DNA of 64,000 nucleotides from Nocardia jiangxiensis NBRC 101359 (lineage in GTDB: Bacteria; Actinomycetota; Actinomycetes; Mycobacteriales; Mycobacteriaceae): NCBI RefSeq assembly GCF_000308615.1, contig NZ_BAGB01000074.1, positions 1 to 64,000 on the forward strand, given 5' to 3'. The first letter of the stretch is position 1. Each line of letters starts with the position of its first letter. A model generated the notes under the pieces. That model was not told the origin of the DNA. It saw nothing but the letters and a program-made list of their open reading frames with translations, and made no database searches. The position numbers and the translations under genes were made by a program. Positions 25,721 to 34,271 of the stretch are shown here, in pieces.

Positions 25721-25945
25721 TCAACGGCAACAACAGACCTCAGCCGAGGATGCAAAAGGCTCAGTGACCGGATCAACAGCGAAATGCCGGGCGACCCGGG
25801 ACAAGGACCAGCCGATACCGTAAAGATCGACCGCCGGAGCCGGGCGGCATGGGCCAGCGCGATCGGCATCAACATCGTCGGCCTCGTACTCGACATCACC
25901 GGCTTGCTGACCGGACCAGGACGCAGCCGGACGGTTCGGAATCAC
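25721..25945 (-). pseudogene. HTH remnant related to the 20.3 kb protein
   Basis: AVDLYGIGWSLSRVARHFAV matches the second HTH (AVHLYGLGWSLARVGSHLGV) of the protein at 20264-20704. The surrounding frame has no further similarity. A second decayed copy of that family next to an IS5 remnant suggests both belonged to transposon cargo. Confidence 0.5.
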
Positions 25946-28900
25946 CGCGGCCGCCGGAGCCTCTCCTGCTGGGTTGTGTCGATGATCCAGGCTGCGATCT
26001 GCGCGCGAGAAGTGAAGCCGAGTTTGGTCAGGATATGTTCCACGTGGCCTTCCGCTGTGCGTTGCGCGATCACCAATTTCGCGGCGATCTGCTTGTTGGT
26101 GAACCCTTGCGCGACAAGATCTGCGACCTGCTGCTCTCGCTTGGTCAAGCTCGGTTCCGAAACGTGGGTATCCCCGGTTGCCTCCTCCCCGAGGGCAAAC
26201 GCGACCGCAACGTTCCTCTCCATGGATTGACCGCGCCGGAATTCCGCGCCGAATCGTCGCGCACCGAGCGCTTGCCGCACGGCGCGCTCACATTCCTCAT
26301 GGGCGTGGGCCAGCTCTGGAAAAACAGAGTAACCGGGGGCAGAGGAGCGCAGCATATGTTCTGCGGCCCCCATCAGAACGGCCGCACGCTCGTTATCGCC
26401 GCCAATGCCGGTCCAGGCCAGCCCTTCGAGATCGAGCGCCACCACGACGGGGGTGGGGGCGCGCTGGTCTACTCGCAACGACTCCTGCAGCAGGGCCTGC
26501 GCATAGATGTGCTCGCCTTGCCGCCACGCGGCGATCCCCCGTCCCCACAGCGCGGACGGTCGAAACAGCGATTCACCGGACGCCTCGGATACCGATAACA
26601 CTTTCTCGTAATAGCCGATGGCCCGCGGAATATCGCCTATCGCAGCGTGGGCCGAACCGAGAAACATCAACGCGGCGATGTACGGGTGTCCCGGCCGCAT
26701 CGATCCGAATACCTCGACTGCACGCTCCAAGCAGGAGACCGCGTGCCTGGTTTCGTCTCGATACAGCGCCAGGAGACCCCCGGCGCACGCGACCATCGCG
26801 TCATTGAGGGGCGTGCGATCCTGGTCGGCCAGCGTACGTTCCCGCTCCAGGACATGAGCCGCTGAGTCGAGGTCTCGCTGTAGCGATGCCATGATCGTGC
26901 TGGCATGGAGCGCTGGAAGCCGACCCGGCATCGAGACAGCCCGAGGGTGCGCGAGGGTGCGGTCCAGCCAGCGTCGGCCTTCACCATGCAGACCCCGGAA
27001 ATCCCAGAATATGAAGAGCGCGGCGGCGGTACGCAGCCCGGCCTCGGCCGAGTTCTCGCTGTCCTCGGACAGCGAGAACTCGAGGGCATCACGCAGGTTG
27101 GGCTGCTCCCGATCGAGCCGGGCCAGCCAGTCGAGCTGCCGATCACTGACCCACTCGACCTCGGCATTCACCGCCAATCGCTGGTACCAATCGCGATGTC
27201 GCCGGCCGATGTCTGCGTGTTCGCCTGCTTGTTGCAACTGCTCGCGCCCATATTCGCGCAAAGTCTCGAGCATCCGGAAGCGCACGACGCCATCGGGTTC
27301 CTCTCGAAGCACGACAGATTTGTCGACCAGTGCGGACAATGCGTCCAGCACGTCCCCGGGTTCCAGGTCGGTACCGCAGATTTGCTCAGCCGCGTCGAGT
27401 TCGAAACCACCCGCGAACACCGACAACCGGGCCCACAGTCGCTGCTCGGCCTCCGTACACAGCTGATAGCTCCAGTCGATGCACCACCGCAGCGTCCGTT
27501 GCCGCCGCGGCGCAGTGCGGGTACCACGGGTCAGCAGTGCATACCGGTCGGTCAGTCGCTCGAGTATCTGCTCCGGTGACATCGTGCGCATGCGAGCCGC
27601 AGCGAGCTCGATCGCCAGCGGCAAACCATCGAGCCGCGAACATATCCCGGCCACAGCCGCACTGTTGCCCTCGGTGATGTCGAAGCCCGGCACCACCGCA
27701 GCCGCGCGATCGGCGAACAGGCTGACCGCATCGAATCTGGCCAATCCTCGGAGTGTGTGCAGATCGTCGCGAACCGGAGTGGACAGCGGTAACACCCGCA
27801 GTACCGCCTCCCCGGCGATATCCAGCGGCTCACGGCTGGTAGCCAGAATCCGCAGAGACGGACAAGCCACCAATAATGTCTCGACCAGGGGGGCCAAAGC
27901 CTGCACGACCTGTTCGCCATTGTCGATGACAAGCAGCATTTCCCTCTGACGCAAAAACTCGACGAGCATGTCCTGCACCGGTCGAGCCGAATCGCATCTG
28001 ATACCCAGGCCGGCCACCACGACGTCGGCCACCAGGGATGGATCGCGCACATCGGCCAGCTCGATCATTCGAACCCCATCGGCAAATTCGCGCCGAACAT
28101 TCCATGCCGCCCGTCTCGCCAACCGGGTCTTGCCCACACCACCGATCCCTGCCAGCGTCACCAACCGCGATGCCGACAGCAGGTTCTTGATCTCCGACAG
28201 CTCAGCTCGGCGGCCGACGAAGCTCGTAAGGTTGGCCTCCAGGTCTCCGGTGTACCCGGGGTTCGGCGCAGTCCTAGCCGGCCCCGATCTCGGTATCGCC
28301 GACGTCTGATTCGGCCCGGCCGGACGGTCATGCAATGCCATCTCGGTGAGTTGATATCCATGGGCGTGCTGGACCTCCCGGATGGCCTCACCCAGACCTG
28401 CCGCGGACGGTCGCTCATGCGGATCACGATTCATCGCGGACTCCACCACAGCCGCCAGATCGTCGGGAACGCCACTCTCGCGCAGGTCAGGCACAGGCTG
28501 GCTGGTGATCCGCAGAAACTGCGCCACCACCTGCTCACCGCTATGACGTTCGTACGCAGCATGTGCGGTCAACGCACAGAACAAGGTCGCGCCGAGCCCA
28601 TAGACATCCGCGGCCGGCGTCGAAGCCTCACCACTGAGCACCTCGGGCGCTGTGAACGCAGGCGACGCCGTCAAGATGCCCGAGGCCGTCCGGAACCCGC
28701 CGGCAACCCGCGCGATACCGAAATCGGTCAACGCCGGCTCACCGTAATCGGTGAGCAGGATATTGTCCGGCTTCACATCGCGATGAACTATCCCGAGCCC
28801 GTGCGCGCTCTCGAGCGCGCCGGCGATCTTCACCCCGATCACCAACAGAGTCTCCACCGGGACAGGCCCCTCCCGACGAATCCGCACATCCAATGAGTCC

Positions 28901-29241
28901 AACGGGTGATACGGCATCACCAGATAAGGCCGCCCACTCGCCATAACCCCCACCTGCAGCACAGTGACAATATTCGGATGCCCGGTCAGCCGCCCCATAG
29001 CCTGCTGCTCACGAAAGAAACGTGCCCGATTGTCAGCATCCAACTCCGCAGTGAGTACCCTGACCGCAACCGTCCGGTCCAGCACAACCTGCCTGCAGCG
29101 GTAGACCACACCGAAACCACCGTGCCCGATCTCCTCCGCATCCTCGAACCCCGATGCGCTCAACTCCGCCGCGACAGAAGTACGCACGTCACCGCCGGTC
29201 CGCACCGGATCATCACTGACCATCAGTGGCGGGCCATCCAC
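25942..29241 (-). CDS. PknK-like Ser/Thr kinase - NB-ARC ATPase - TPR - LuxR regulator
   Basis: 1099 residues. Kinase domain about 35-295 with GHGGFGVVY, HRDVKPDN, DFGIA and APEVL; the invariant VAIK lysine is Arg61 (AVRVL, codon AGG), which in most kinases abolishes activity. An ATPase of the NB-ARC/AAA type follows with P-loop GIGGVGKTR and LLVIDNGEQV, then a TPR region (about 700-1000) and a LuxR HTH near the end (LTKREQQVADLVAQGFTNKQ). The layout is that of mycobacterial PknK, with a regulator function. GTG 29241 or ATG 29223 could start it; neither has a clear ribosome site. Confidence 0.9.
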   Translation of the reverse strand: MDGPPLMVSDDPVRTGGDVRTSVAAELSASGFEDAEEIGHGGFGVVYRCRQVVLDRTVAVRVLTAELDADNRARFFREQQAMGRLTGHPNIVTVLQVGVMASGRPYLVMPYHPLDSLDVRIRREGPVPVETLLVIGVKIAGALESAHGLGIVHRDVKPDNILLTDYGEPALTDFGIARVAGGFRTASGILTASPAFTAPEVLSGEASTPAADVYGLGATLFCALTAHAAYERHSGEQVVAQFLRITSQPVPDLRESGVPDDLAAVVESAMNRDPHERPSAAGLGEAIREVQHAHGYQLTEMALHDRPAGPNQTSAIPRSGPARTAPNPGYTGDLEANLTSFVGRRAELSEIKNLLSASRLVTLAGIGGVGKTRLARRAAWNVRREFADGVRMIELADVRDPSLVADVVVAGLGIRCDSARPVQDMLVEFLRQREMLLVIDNGEQVVQALAPLVETLLVACPSLRILATSREPLDIAGEAVLRVLPLSTPVRDDLHTLRGLARFDAVSLFADRAAAVVPGFDITEGNSAAVAGICSRLDGLPLAIELAAARMRTMSPEQILERLTDRYALLTRGTRTAPRRQRTLRWCIDWSYQLCTEAEQRLWARLSVFAGGFELDAAEQICGTDLEPGDVLDALSALVDKSVVLREEPDGVVRFRMLETLREYGREQLQQAGEHADIGRRHRDWYQRLAVNAEVEWVSDRQLDWLARLDREQPNLRDALEFSLSEDSENSAEAGLRTAAALFIFWDFRGLHGEGRRWLDRTLAHPRAVSMPGRLPALHASTIMASLQRDLDSAAHVLERERTLADQDRTPLNDAMVACAGGLLALYRDETRHAVSCLERAVEVFGSMRPGHPYIAALMFLGSAHAAIGDIPRAIGYYEKVLSVSEASGESLFRPSALWGRGIAAWRQGEHIYAQALLQESLRVDQRAPTPVVVALDLEGLAWTGIGGDNERAAVLMGAAEHMLRSSAPGYSVFPELAHAHEECERAVRQALGARRFGAEFRRGQSMERNVAVAFALGEEATGDTHVSEPSLTKREQQVADLVAQGFTNKQIAAKLVIAQRTAEGHVEHILTKLGFTSRAQIAAWIIDTTQQERLRRPR

Positions 29242-29464
29242 TGAGCATGTGTACTGACACCGGGCACCATGCGCTTACCTTCCGACAATGCCCAGCGTAT
29301 CGCCAGCCAGCGTCCGAGCTGCACAACCGAGTCACAGCCGTGACGCCCGGGTGCTACTGACAGCACCCGCCCACCGACAACGTGCCGGAATTCGCGCGCC
29401 ACGCTCGAGCCAGCGACTTCTTCAGGTGAAACTTCAGCTCGCGCGACTCGTGCGCACTGTTCAT
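29242..29464. other. region upstream of the pknK-like gene
   Basis: About 220 bases between the regulator start and a long hairpin. It probably holds the regulator promoter. No gene or clear promoter elements seen. Confidence 0.3.
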
Positions 29465-29524
29465 CGAAGCCCTTGGTTATGAGATTTGTTCTGGCGCAAG
29501 ATAAATCATCAGCCAAGGGCTTCG
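29465..29524 (-). terminator. long-stem hairpin, presumptive terminator
   Basis: Perfect 12-bp arms CGAAGCCCTTGG and CCAAGGGCTTCG enclose 36 bases with additional weak pairing. It lies just beyond the 3' end of the group II intron and, without the intron, would directly follow the stop codon of the gene ending at 31504, so it was probably that gene's terminator. Confidence 0.6.
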
Positions 29525-29566
29525 TGCATGATCAACTTGGACACCCGGACACGACCTCAGACGGTC

Positions 29567-29600
29567 GGGTGGCCCAGGGGAATCTCACCCCTGGGCTCCC
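29567..29600 (-). ncRNA. group II intron domain V
   Basis: 34 bases on the minus strand: GGGAGCCCAGGGG, GAGA-type loop, CCCCTGGGC then CACCC. It has the catalytic AGC triad, a GNRA-type loop and a two-base bulge, and lies in the expected place after the maturase. Assigned by pattern, without a covariance model. Confidence 0.7.
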
Positions 29601-29640
29601 ACGGAACGGAGCGTGACAGTCGCCCGTCACTCCGCTCTTC

Positions 29641-30900
29641 TCATCTTCCCCAGTCGAACTCGCGCTCCCATGCCCAGTGCTTGAACAGGCCGGGCTCTCG
29701 ATCGACGACCCCGGTCCACCACGCCCTGCGGCGTTTGAACGAGCGCAGCCGCTTGTATTTCTTTCGCGCCCAGCGCGTCAGGTAGGTGTTGACGCGCCGT
29801 AGGAGAGGATACAGCTGCGACCGGTAGAAACGGCCGTAGTAGTTCATCCAGCCCGCCATAACAGGATTCATCCATTCAGCGAGCTCATCGAGATCGTTCC
29901 TGACGCGCATGTGGATCCGCCATGAGCGGACCCGTCGACCCATCTCCTTGAGCGCCCCCGCGCTGACCGCCGGAAGGAAGGACGTGAACGCCCGCCCATC
30001 CGGATATTGGGCCTTGCGGGGACCGAACGTGTATCCCAGGAACGTGAACGACATGTGCTCGAACGAGCCACGCCGCCGAGAGTCCTTGCAGTACACGATC
30101 TTTGTCTTGTCGGGATGCAATCGCAGCCCGACCTGTTCCATTCTCTCGGAGAGCGCGGCCAGCACCTGCCGGGCCTGCCGCTCGGTCACGCAATGCACCA
30201 CGGCATCGTCGGCGTAACGCTCGAACTCCACTGTCGGGAACTCTCTTTCGAGCCACGTGTCGAACGCGTAGTGCATGAAAAGGTTGGCCAAGACGGGCGA
30301 TACCGCCGAACCCTGTGGGGTTCCCTGGTGCCGCTCGGCCAAGGTTCCGTCGGACTGTTGCAGCGGAGCGGCGAGCCACCGCTTCACATACAGCAGCACC
30401 CAGCGTTGTTCGGTGGTGATGTTGGCCGCTACCGCCTTGACCATCAGGTCCCACGGCACGCTGTCGAAGAACTTGGCGACATCGAGATCGATCACCCAAT
30501 CCTTGCTCCAGCACCGCTCTCGGCACTTGGCCACCGCATCCAGTGCCGAGCGACGGGGCCGATATCCGTAGGAGTCGTCATGAAAGATCGACTCCGTGCG
30601 GGGCTCCAGCGCCATCGCCGCCACCGTCTGAGCGACCCGATCGGCCACGGTCGGCACCCCGAGAATTCGGGAGCCTCCCCCAGCCTTGGGTATCTCCACC
30701 GCCAGCACCGGAGGCGGAAAGTAGGTCCCCGACGACATCCGGTTCCAGATCTTGTAGAGGTTGTTCCTCAGATCGGTCTCGAAGTCGGCGAGGGACTGCC
30801 GATCCACCCCGGCGGCCCCCTTGTTGGCCTTGACTCTCTCGTATGCCTCCCACACCAGCCGCTTCCGAATATTGAACGGCTTGTCCTGCGGTTCCGACAT
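29641..30900 (-). CDS. ltrA: group II intron reverse transcriptase/maturase
   Basis: 419 residues from ATG 30900. Reverse transcriptase blocks: RILGVPTVADRVAQ, DDSYGYRPRRSALDA, VIDLDVAKFFDSVPWDLM, HQGTPQGSAVSPVLANLF, the catalytic YADD at 229-232, and FLGYTFGPRK. The maturase (X) domain occupies the last 100 residues (MNPVMAGWMNYYGRFYRSQL, RWARKKYKRL). No HNH endonuclease domain follows, so it is an En-minus type. It splices and mobilises the intron that encodes it. Confidence 0.95.
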   Translation of the reverse strand: MSEPQDKPFNIRKRLVWEAYERVKANKGAAGVDRQSLADFETDLRNNLYKIWNRMSSGTYFPPPVLAVEIPKAGGGSRILGVPTVADRVAQTVAAMALEPRTESIFHDDSYGYRPRRSALDAVAKCRERCWSKDWVIDLDVAKFFDSVPWDLMVKAVAANITTEQRWVLLYVKRWLAAPLQQSDGTLAERHQGTPQGSAVSPVLANLFMHYAFDTWLEREFPTVEFERYADDAVVHCVTERQARQVLAALSERMEQVGLRLHPDKTKIVYCKDSRRRGSFEHMSFTFLGYTFGPRKAQYPDGRAFTSFLPAVSAGALKEMGRRVRSWRIHMRVRNDLDELAEWMNPVMAGWMNYYGRFYRSQLYPLLRRVNTYLTRWARKKYKRLRSFKRRRAWWTGVVDREPGLFKHWAWEREFDWGR

Positions 30901-31503
30901 GCCCACCCGCTTCCTCCCGGACCAGCGTCCGGTTGTTCGTGCGCACAAATCGACAGATGAGCCGGCCCCTTCGCTCCACCCCCATTACAGGAGCTTCCCC
31001 GCTACTACGAGCCGGTCCGCCAGCGAACGCCGCGACGGTACTCAACACCTCACAGTTGCTGCTGCTCGGCGCACTCCCTCTCGCCACCAACCCTTTTCAG
31101 GTCCGGCAGCCATATCGGCATCCGCCTTCCCACGTTCCATGCAGAAGCCGCAGACCGGACTCGCGCCGCCTCCATGCCGGACACCACCTGGCCAACCAGC
31201 GGGCACCCGCCAGGCTCATCCCGGCGCCATTTAACCGCCCCGGTTTCGATGTCAGCTGCTTGTTTCGACACGTCATCAACGGTTCGCTCGCGCTCGCCTT
31301 CCCGGTCCCCACCTGACGCATCACGTGCGCCTTCTCCTCGACGCTCACCACGACGGTCTTCAGCCAACGCAGCTCGAGGTGGTTTGAAGCCTCCCCCCGC
31401 AGAGGCGGCTCCGAAGGGCCACAAAACCTTCATCTCCTGCACAGCACCGCATCCAGCAAGGTCACCTACCTATGGGACCTCCCCTTCCGCGCTCGTGGCG
31501 CAC

Positions 31504-31968
31504 TTAAAAGTCAAGCTGGGCTTCGCCCTTCGCGTGCAGAGTGTTGTACATCTGCGCGGCGCCGGCGATGCCGACCGGAATTCCCAGCGCGGCGCCGCCG
31601 ATGAGCGCGCCTGCACCACCGACGGTCGCGATGCCGACCGCGCAGCCGACGACGGTGCCGAGCGAGGTCAACACGATGGTCGGGGCGGTCAGCGCGCCGC
31701 TGGTGACCACGCCGAGCGGACAACCGATCCGGGCACCCGCCACACCACCGATCGTGCTGCCCACACCGCTGGCCAGATCGAAGTCCATTTCGACCGTGCC
31801 GAGCGCACGCTCGAAATCGCTTTGCTGGTCCACAGGGTCGGCAGTGAGCTTGTCGATCGCAGTCACCGGAGCACCATTCGACACCGGCCGCACAGCCGCA
31901 GCCACACTAACGGCCTGCGCTTCACTATTCTTCCTTGTCTGGAACCCATACCGAACTGCAGAGACAAG
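31504..31968 (-). pseudogene. Gly/Ala-rich hydrophobic secreted-type protein, N-terminus lost
   Basis: The C-terminal 110 residues (MDFDLASGVGSTIGGVAGAR, IGCPLGVVTSGALTAPTIVL, then GGAGALIGGAALGIPVGIAG and QMYNTLHAKG) match the family of the secreted protein at 39852. Upstream there is no signal peptide or clear start; the frame runs into unrelated sequence at about 31950. Its TAA is directly followed by the group II intron. Perhaps still translated from an internal GTG, but more likely a 5'-truncated relic. Confidence 0.6.
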
Positions 31969-31999
31969 ACCGCCGGGCGGCGGATCGGGTCGTATCGGC

Positions 32000-32782
32000 C
32001 TACACCGCCGAGCCCGGCACCGAGGACGTCGGACGGCTCGCCCTGCGCACTGTCCTCGGCACGCAACTCCCGGTCGAATAGGACCGCGAGGGCAGCCATT
32101 CGATCTCGGCATGCACTCGCACCACGCGCCGCTCGGTGAGTTCGCGAAACGTAACCATATCCCCGACGCAGATCAGCGCCGTGTCGTGGGTGTCGCAGAA
32201 CTCGCGAAGTTCGTCACCGGTGGCCAGTGCCGTCGAATCGCGTTCGCTCACCAGGGCGCACAGGCCGCCGACCGGCGGTAGTTCAGCGATGCTCAGCAGG
32301 TCGAGGAGGCATTCGCCCGGTCGCGGTCTGTCGAGTACACCGCCGGGGGCGACCAGTTCGACGACGAGGTGCCCGGGCCGGGTGAAGGCGTCCGGGTGCG
32401 CGTGCTGGTGAGCGAGCAGTGCGAGAGTCCGAGCGCGGTCCTGCGCGGAAATACCTGTGGACGTGCCCTCGATCGCATCGACCGAGACCGCGTAGTGTCT
32501 GTCGATTCCGGGGCCCGTCGACGCGATCAGCGGAAGACCGAGGGCCCGGGCACGGTCGGGCAGCATTGCCGCGCAAAGGAATCCGGAACCATATCGAACG
32601 GCCCATGCGACGAGGCTTTCGGACGCGAGGCTACCGGCGAACGCGAGATAGCCGACGCCGTCGGTGTCATCGGCGATGACGACAGCACGGCCGTCGAGGA
32701 TACTGTCGACGGCGTCCGACACACGTCCCACGGTGTTGCGCAGGTGCTCGAGTTCAGCGGCACTCGGACGATGTTTCGTCAT
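32000..32782 (-). CDS. RibB-like (DHBP synthase fold) protein lacking catalytic motif
   Basis: 260 residues, ATG 32782. It follows 3,4-dihydroxy-2-butanone-4-phosphate synthase: YLAFAGSLASESLVAWAVRY, GSGFLCAAMLPDRARALGLP, YAVSVDAIEGTSTGISAQDR, ARTLALLA, PGHLVVELVAPGGVL, and ELREFCDTHDTALICVGDMV. The canonical DxxREnEGDL motif is ADDTDGVGYL here and the later GHTEA is PGECL, so the acidic metal ligands and His are missing. The last 35 residues are non-homologous. The gene overlaps the monooxygenase stop by four bases, suggesting a flavin-linked or new role rather than riboflavin synthesis. Confidence 0.8.
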   Translation of the reverse strand: MTKHRPSAAELEHLRNTVGRVSDAVDSILDGRAVVIADDTDGVGYLAFAGSLASESLVAWAVRYGSGFLCAAMLPDRARALGLPLIASTGPGIDRHYAVSVDAIEGTSTGISAQDRARTLALLAHQHAHPDAFTRPGHLVVELVAPGGVLDRPRPGECLLDLLSIAELPPVGGLCALVSERDSTALATGDELREFCDTHDTALICVGDMVTFRELTERRVVRVHAEIEWLPSRSYSTGSCVPRTVRRASRPTSSVPGSAV

Positions 32783-33909
32783 GACAGGCTCCGTGTGTCC
32801 GTGCGCAGCCCCGCCTGGTGCAGCAGCGGCATGACCTCGGCGTTGAAGCGGTCGATACCCTCGGTGTAGTCGAGCCAGCCGAGGGCGGCGCCGCCGATTC
32901 CCAGACCGCTCAGGCGGGCGAGTTGCTCGGCAACCTGTTCGGCGGTGCCCACCAGCGGCAACGCACCCCACCCGGCGACGTATGCCCGGGCCCGCTTGGC
33001 CACGAGTTCTGGCGGGAGTGCCTGGGCGCCACCGCTGATGATATTGTTCGCCAGGCGCTGGGCGGTCTCCAGGTCACCGAGTTCGTCGACGTACCACTCG
33101 AAGTAACGTTTGGCCTCCGCTTCGGTGTCCTTCACCACGACGGTGCAGAAGGTCAGTGCGTTGAGCTCGCGGTTCAATCCGGCAGCGTGCGTCTTACAAC
33201 GCTGCATCGTCTGTTCGAGCAGGTCCCAGTTGTCGCTGCCGACGAAACAGTAGTCCGCGTGCGTAATCCCGAAGTCCAGGCCGGCGGGCGACTGGCCGGC
33301 GGCGACAATCACCGGCCGTTGCTGGACCGTTTTCGGCTCGAGGTATCCCTTCTCGACGGTGTAGAACCTGCCCTGATGGTCGAGTTCACCGTGCTTGGCC
33401 CACAGCGATTCCATGATCTCCAGCCACTCGGCCGACATCAGGTAGCGATCGTCGTGCGGCAACTGCTCGATGCCGAACATGCCGAATTCGGCGGCATTCC
33501 AGCCCGAAACGATGTTGAGCCCGAATCGGCCGCCGCTGATGTTATCGATCGTCGCGGACAGTTTCGCCGCGAGCATCGGATGGTAGATCGGCACGTGACA
33601 GGTGGCGAAGACCTGAATTCGCTGCGTCAGGGCCGCCATCGCGGCGGCCCAGGTGAAGCATTCGTACTGTTCGGCATTCGCGTTGTACTTGCCGCCGTGC
33701 CCGCGCCACCGGCCGATGGGGAGCAGGAACTCCCAGCCGGCATCGTCGGCCGCCTTGGCGACCGAGACGTTCTCGTCCCAGTCCAGCGTGGGCTTCGATG
33801 CGCCGGAGAGCATCATGCCCCCGCTGACATTGAGACAGAAGACGCCGAGTTTCAAAGCGTTATCGCCGAAGAACGACGACCGCTGGGGGGAATCTTGCTG
33901 ACCGGTCAT
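32779..33909 (-). CDS. FMN-dependent monooxygenase of luciferase family (RutA-like group)
   Basis: 376 residues. ATG 33909 follows AAGGAGG. Landmarks: LGVFCLNVSGGMMLS, RWRGHGGKYNANAEQ, QRIQVFATCHVPIYHPMLAA, KLSATIDNISGGRFGLNIVS, GWNAAEFGMFG, and VIVAAGQSPAGLDFG. These fit two-component class C flavin monooxygenases related to RutA, which need reduced FMN from a reductase; the flavin reductase at 41296 is the likely partner. Substrate unknown. The promoter contains operator site 1, whose arm is the -35 box. Followed by the RibB-like gene with a four-base overlap. Confidence 0.9.
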   Translation of the reverse strand: MTGQQDSPQRSSFFGDNALKLGVFCLNVSGGMMLSGASKPTLDWDENVSVAKAADDAGWEFLLPIGRWRGHGGKYNANAEQYECFTWAAAMAALTQRIQVFATCHVPIYHPMLAAKLSATIDNISGGRFGLNIVSGWNAAEFGMFGIEQLPHDDRYLMSAEWLEIMESLWAKHGELDHQGRFYTVEKGYLEPKTVQQRPVIVAAGQSPAGLDFGITHADYCFVGSDNWDLLEQTMQRCKTHAAGLNRELNALTFCTVVVKDTEAEAKRYFEWYVDELGDLETAQRLANNIISGGAQALPPELVAKRARAYVAGWGALPLVGTAEQVAEQLARLSGLGIGGAALGWLDYTEGIDRFNAEVMPLLHQAGLRTDTRSLS

Positions 33910-34081
33910 GACGCGACCTCCTTGGGGCGCTCGCAGACGAAAATTGAGCTTGCACTGCCGCGGCGAGGTGAACGGTGGCCAGGTCGGCACGGCGACCGGC
34001 CCGGCCCCAGTGGACCCGCCGGCCTCGAGACTGCCCGCAGGAAGTACACACGGTGACGCTAATCTCGAGCCGGGCCGAATG

Positions 34082-34097
34082 TCAACACTCATGTTGA
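34082..34097. promoter_or_regulatory. operator site 1 (monooxygenase promoter)
   Basis: TCAACA-CTCA-TGTTGA. On the minus strand TTGACA (34080-34085) is the -35 box and TAGCGT (34056-34061) the -10 box, 18 bases apart, reading to the monooxygenase. Confidence 0.85.
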
Positions 34098-34149
34098 TAA
34101 AAGTGGTTCGAAAGTGGATATCATGGCCACCCACCAAGGATCATAGTTT

Positions 34150-34165
34150 TCAATACGTCCGTTGA
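34150..34165. promoter_or_regulatory. operator site 2 (aldolase promoter)
   Basis: TCAATA-CGTC-CGTTGA. TTGACA at 34162-34167 with TACCAT at 34186-34191 (spacing 18) reads to the aldolase gene. One central base deviates from the consensus. Confidence 0.8.
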
Positions 34166-34271
34166 CAGTGCGAATCGGCCGTATCTACCATCGAGGCGTC
34201 TCGTCCGGCGCCGGCGCGAACAGGGAATGTACGCGCCGGAGTCAGGCCCCGTCACCCCAATGGAGGACTCA

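Larger units (their letters stand above)
29525..31503 (-). mobile_element. group II intron
   Basis: The 5' end GTGCGCC at 31503 fits the GUGYG consensus. About 600 bases of ribozyme precede the maturase gene, and a domain V-like hairpin lies 40 bases after it. The 3' end lies between 29525 and 29566, not fixed. The 5' splice site immediately follows the TAA stop of the upstream gene, so the intron does not split a coding frame. The encoded reverse transcriptase is intact, so it may still be mobile, spreading by RNA-primed target insertion. Confidence 0.85.

Noticed and set aside
32000..32081. Plus-strand coding fragment ending LGTQLPVE opposite the RibB-like tail
   Set aside because: Looks mildly coding but is too short to identify and overlaps a supported gene.
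32818..34056. 412-codon plus-strand frame antisense to the monooxygenase
   Set aside because: Mirror of a well-supported gene; no domain.
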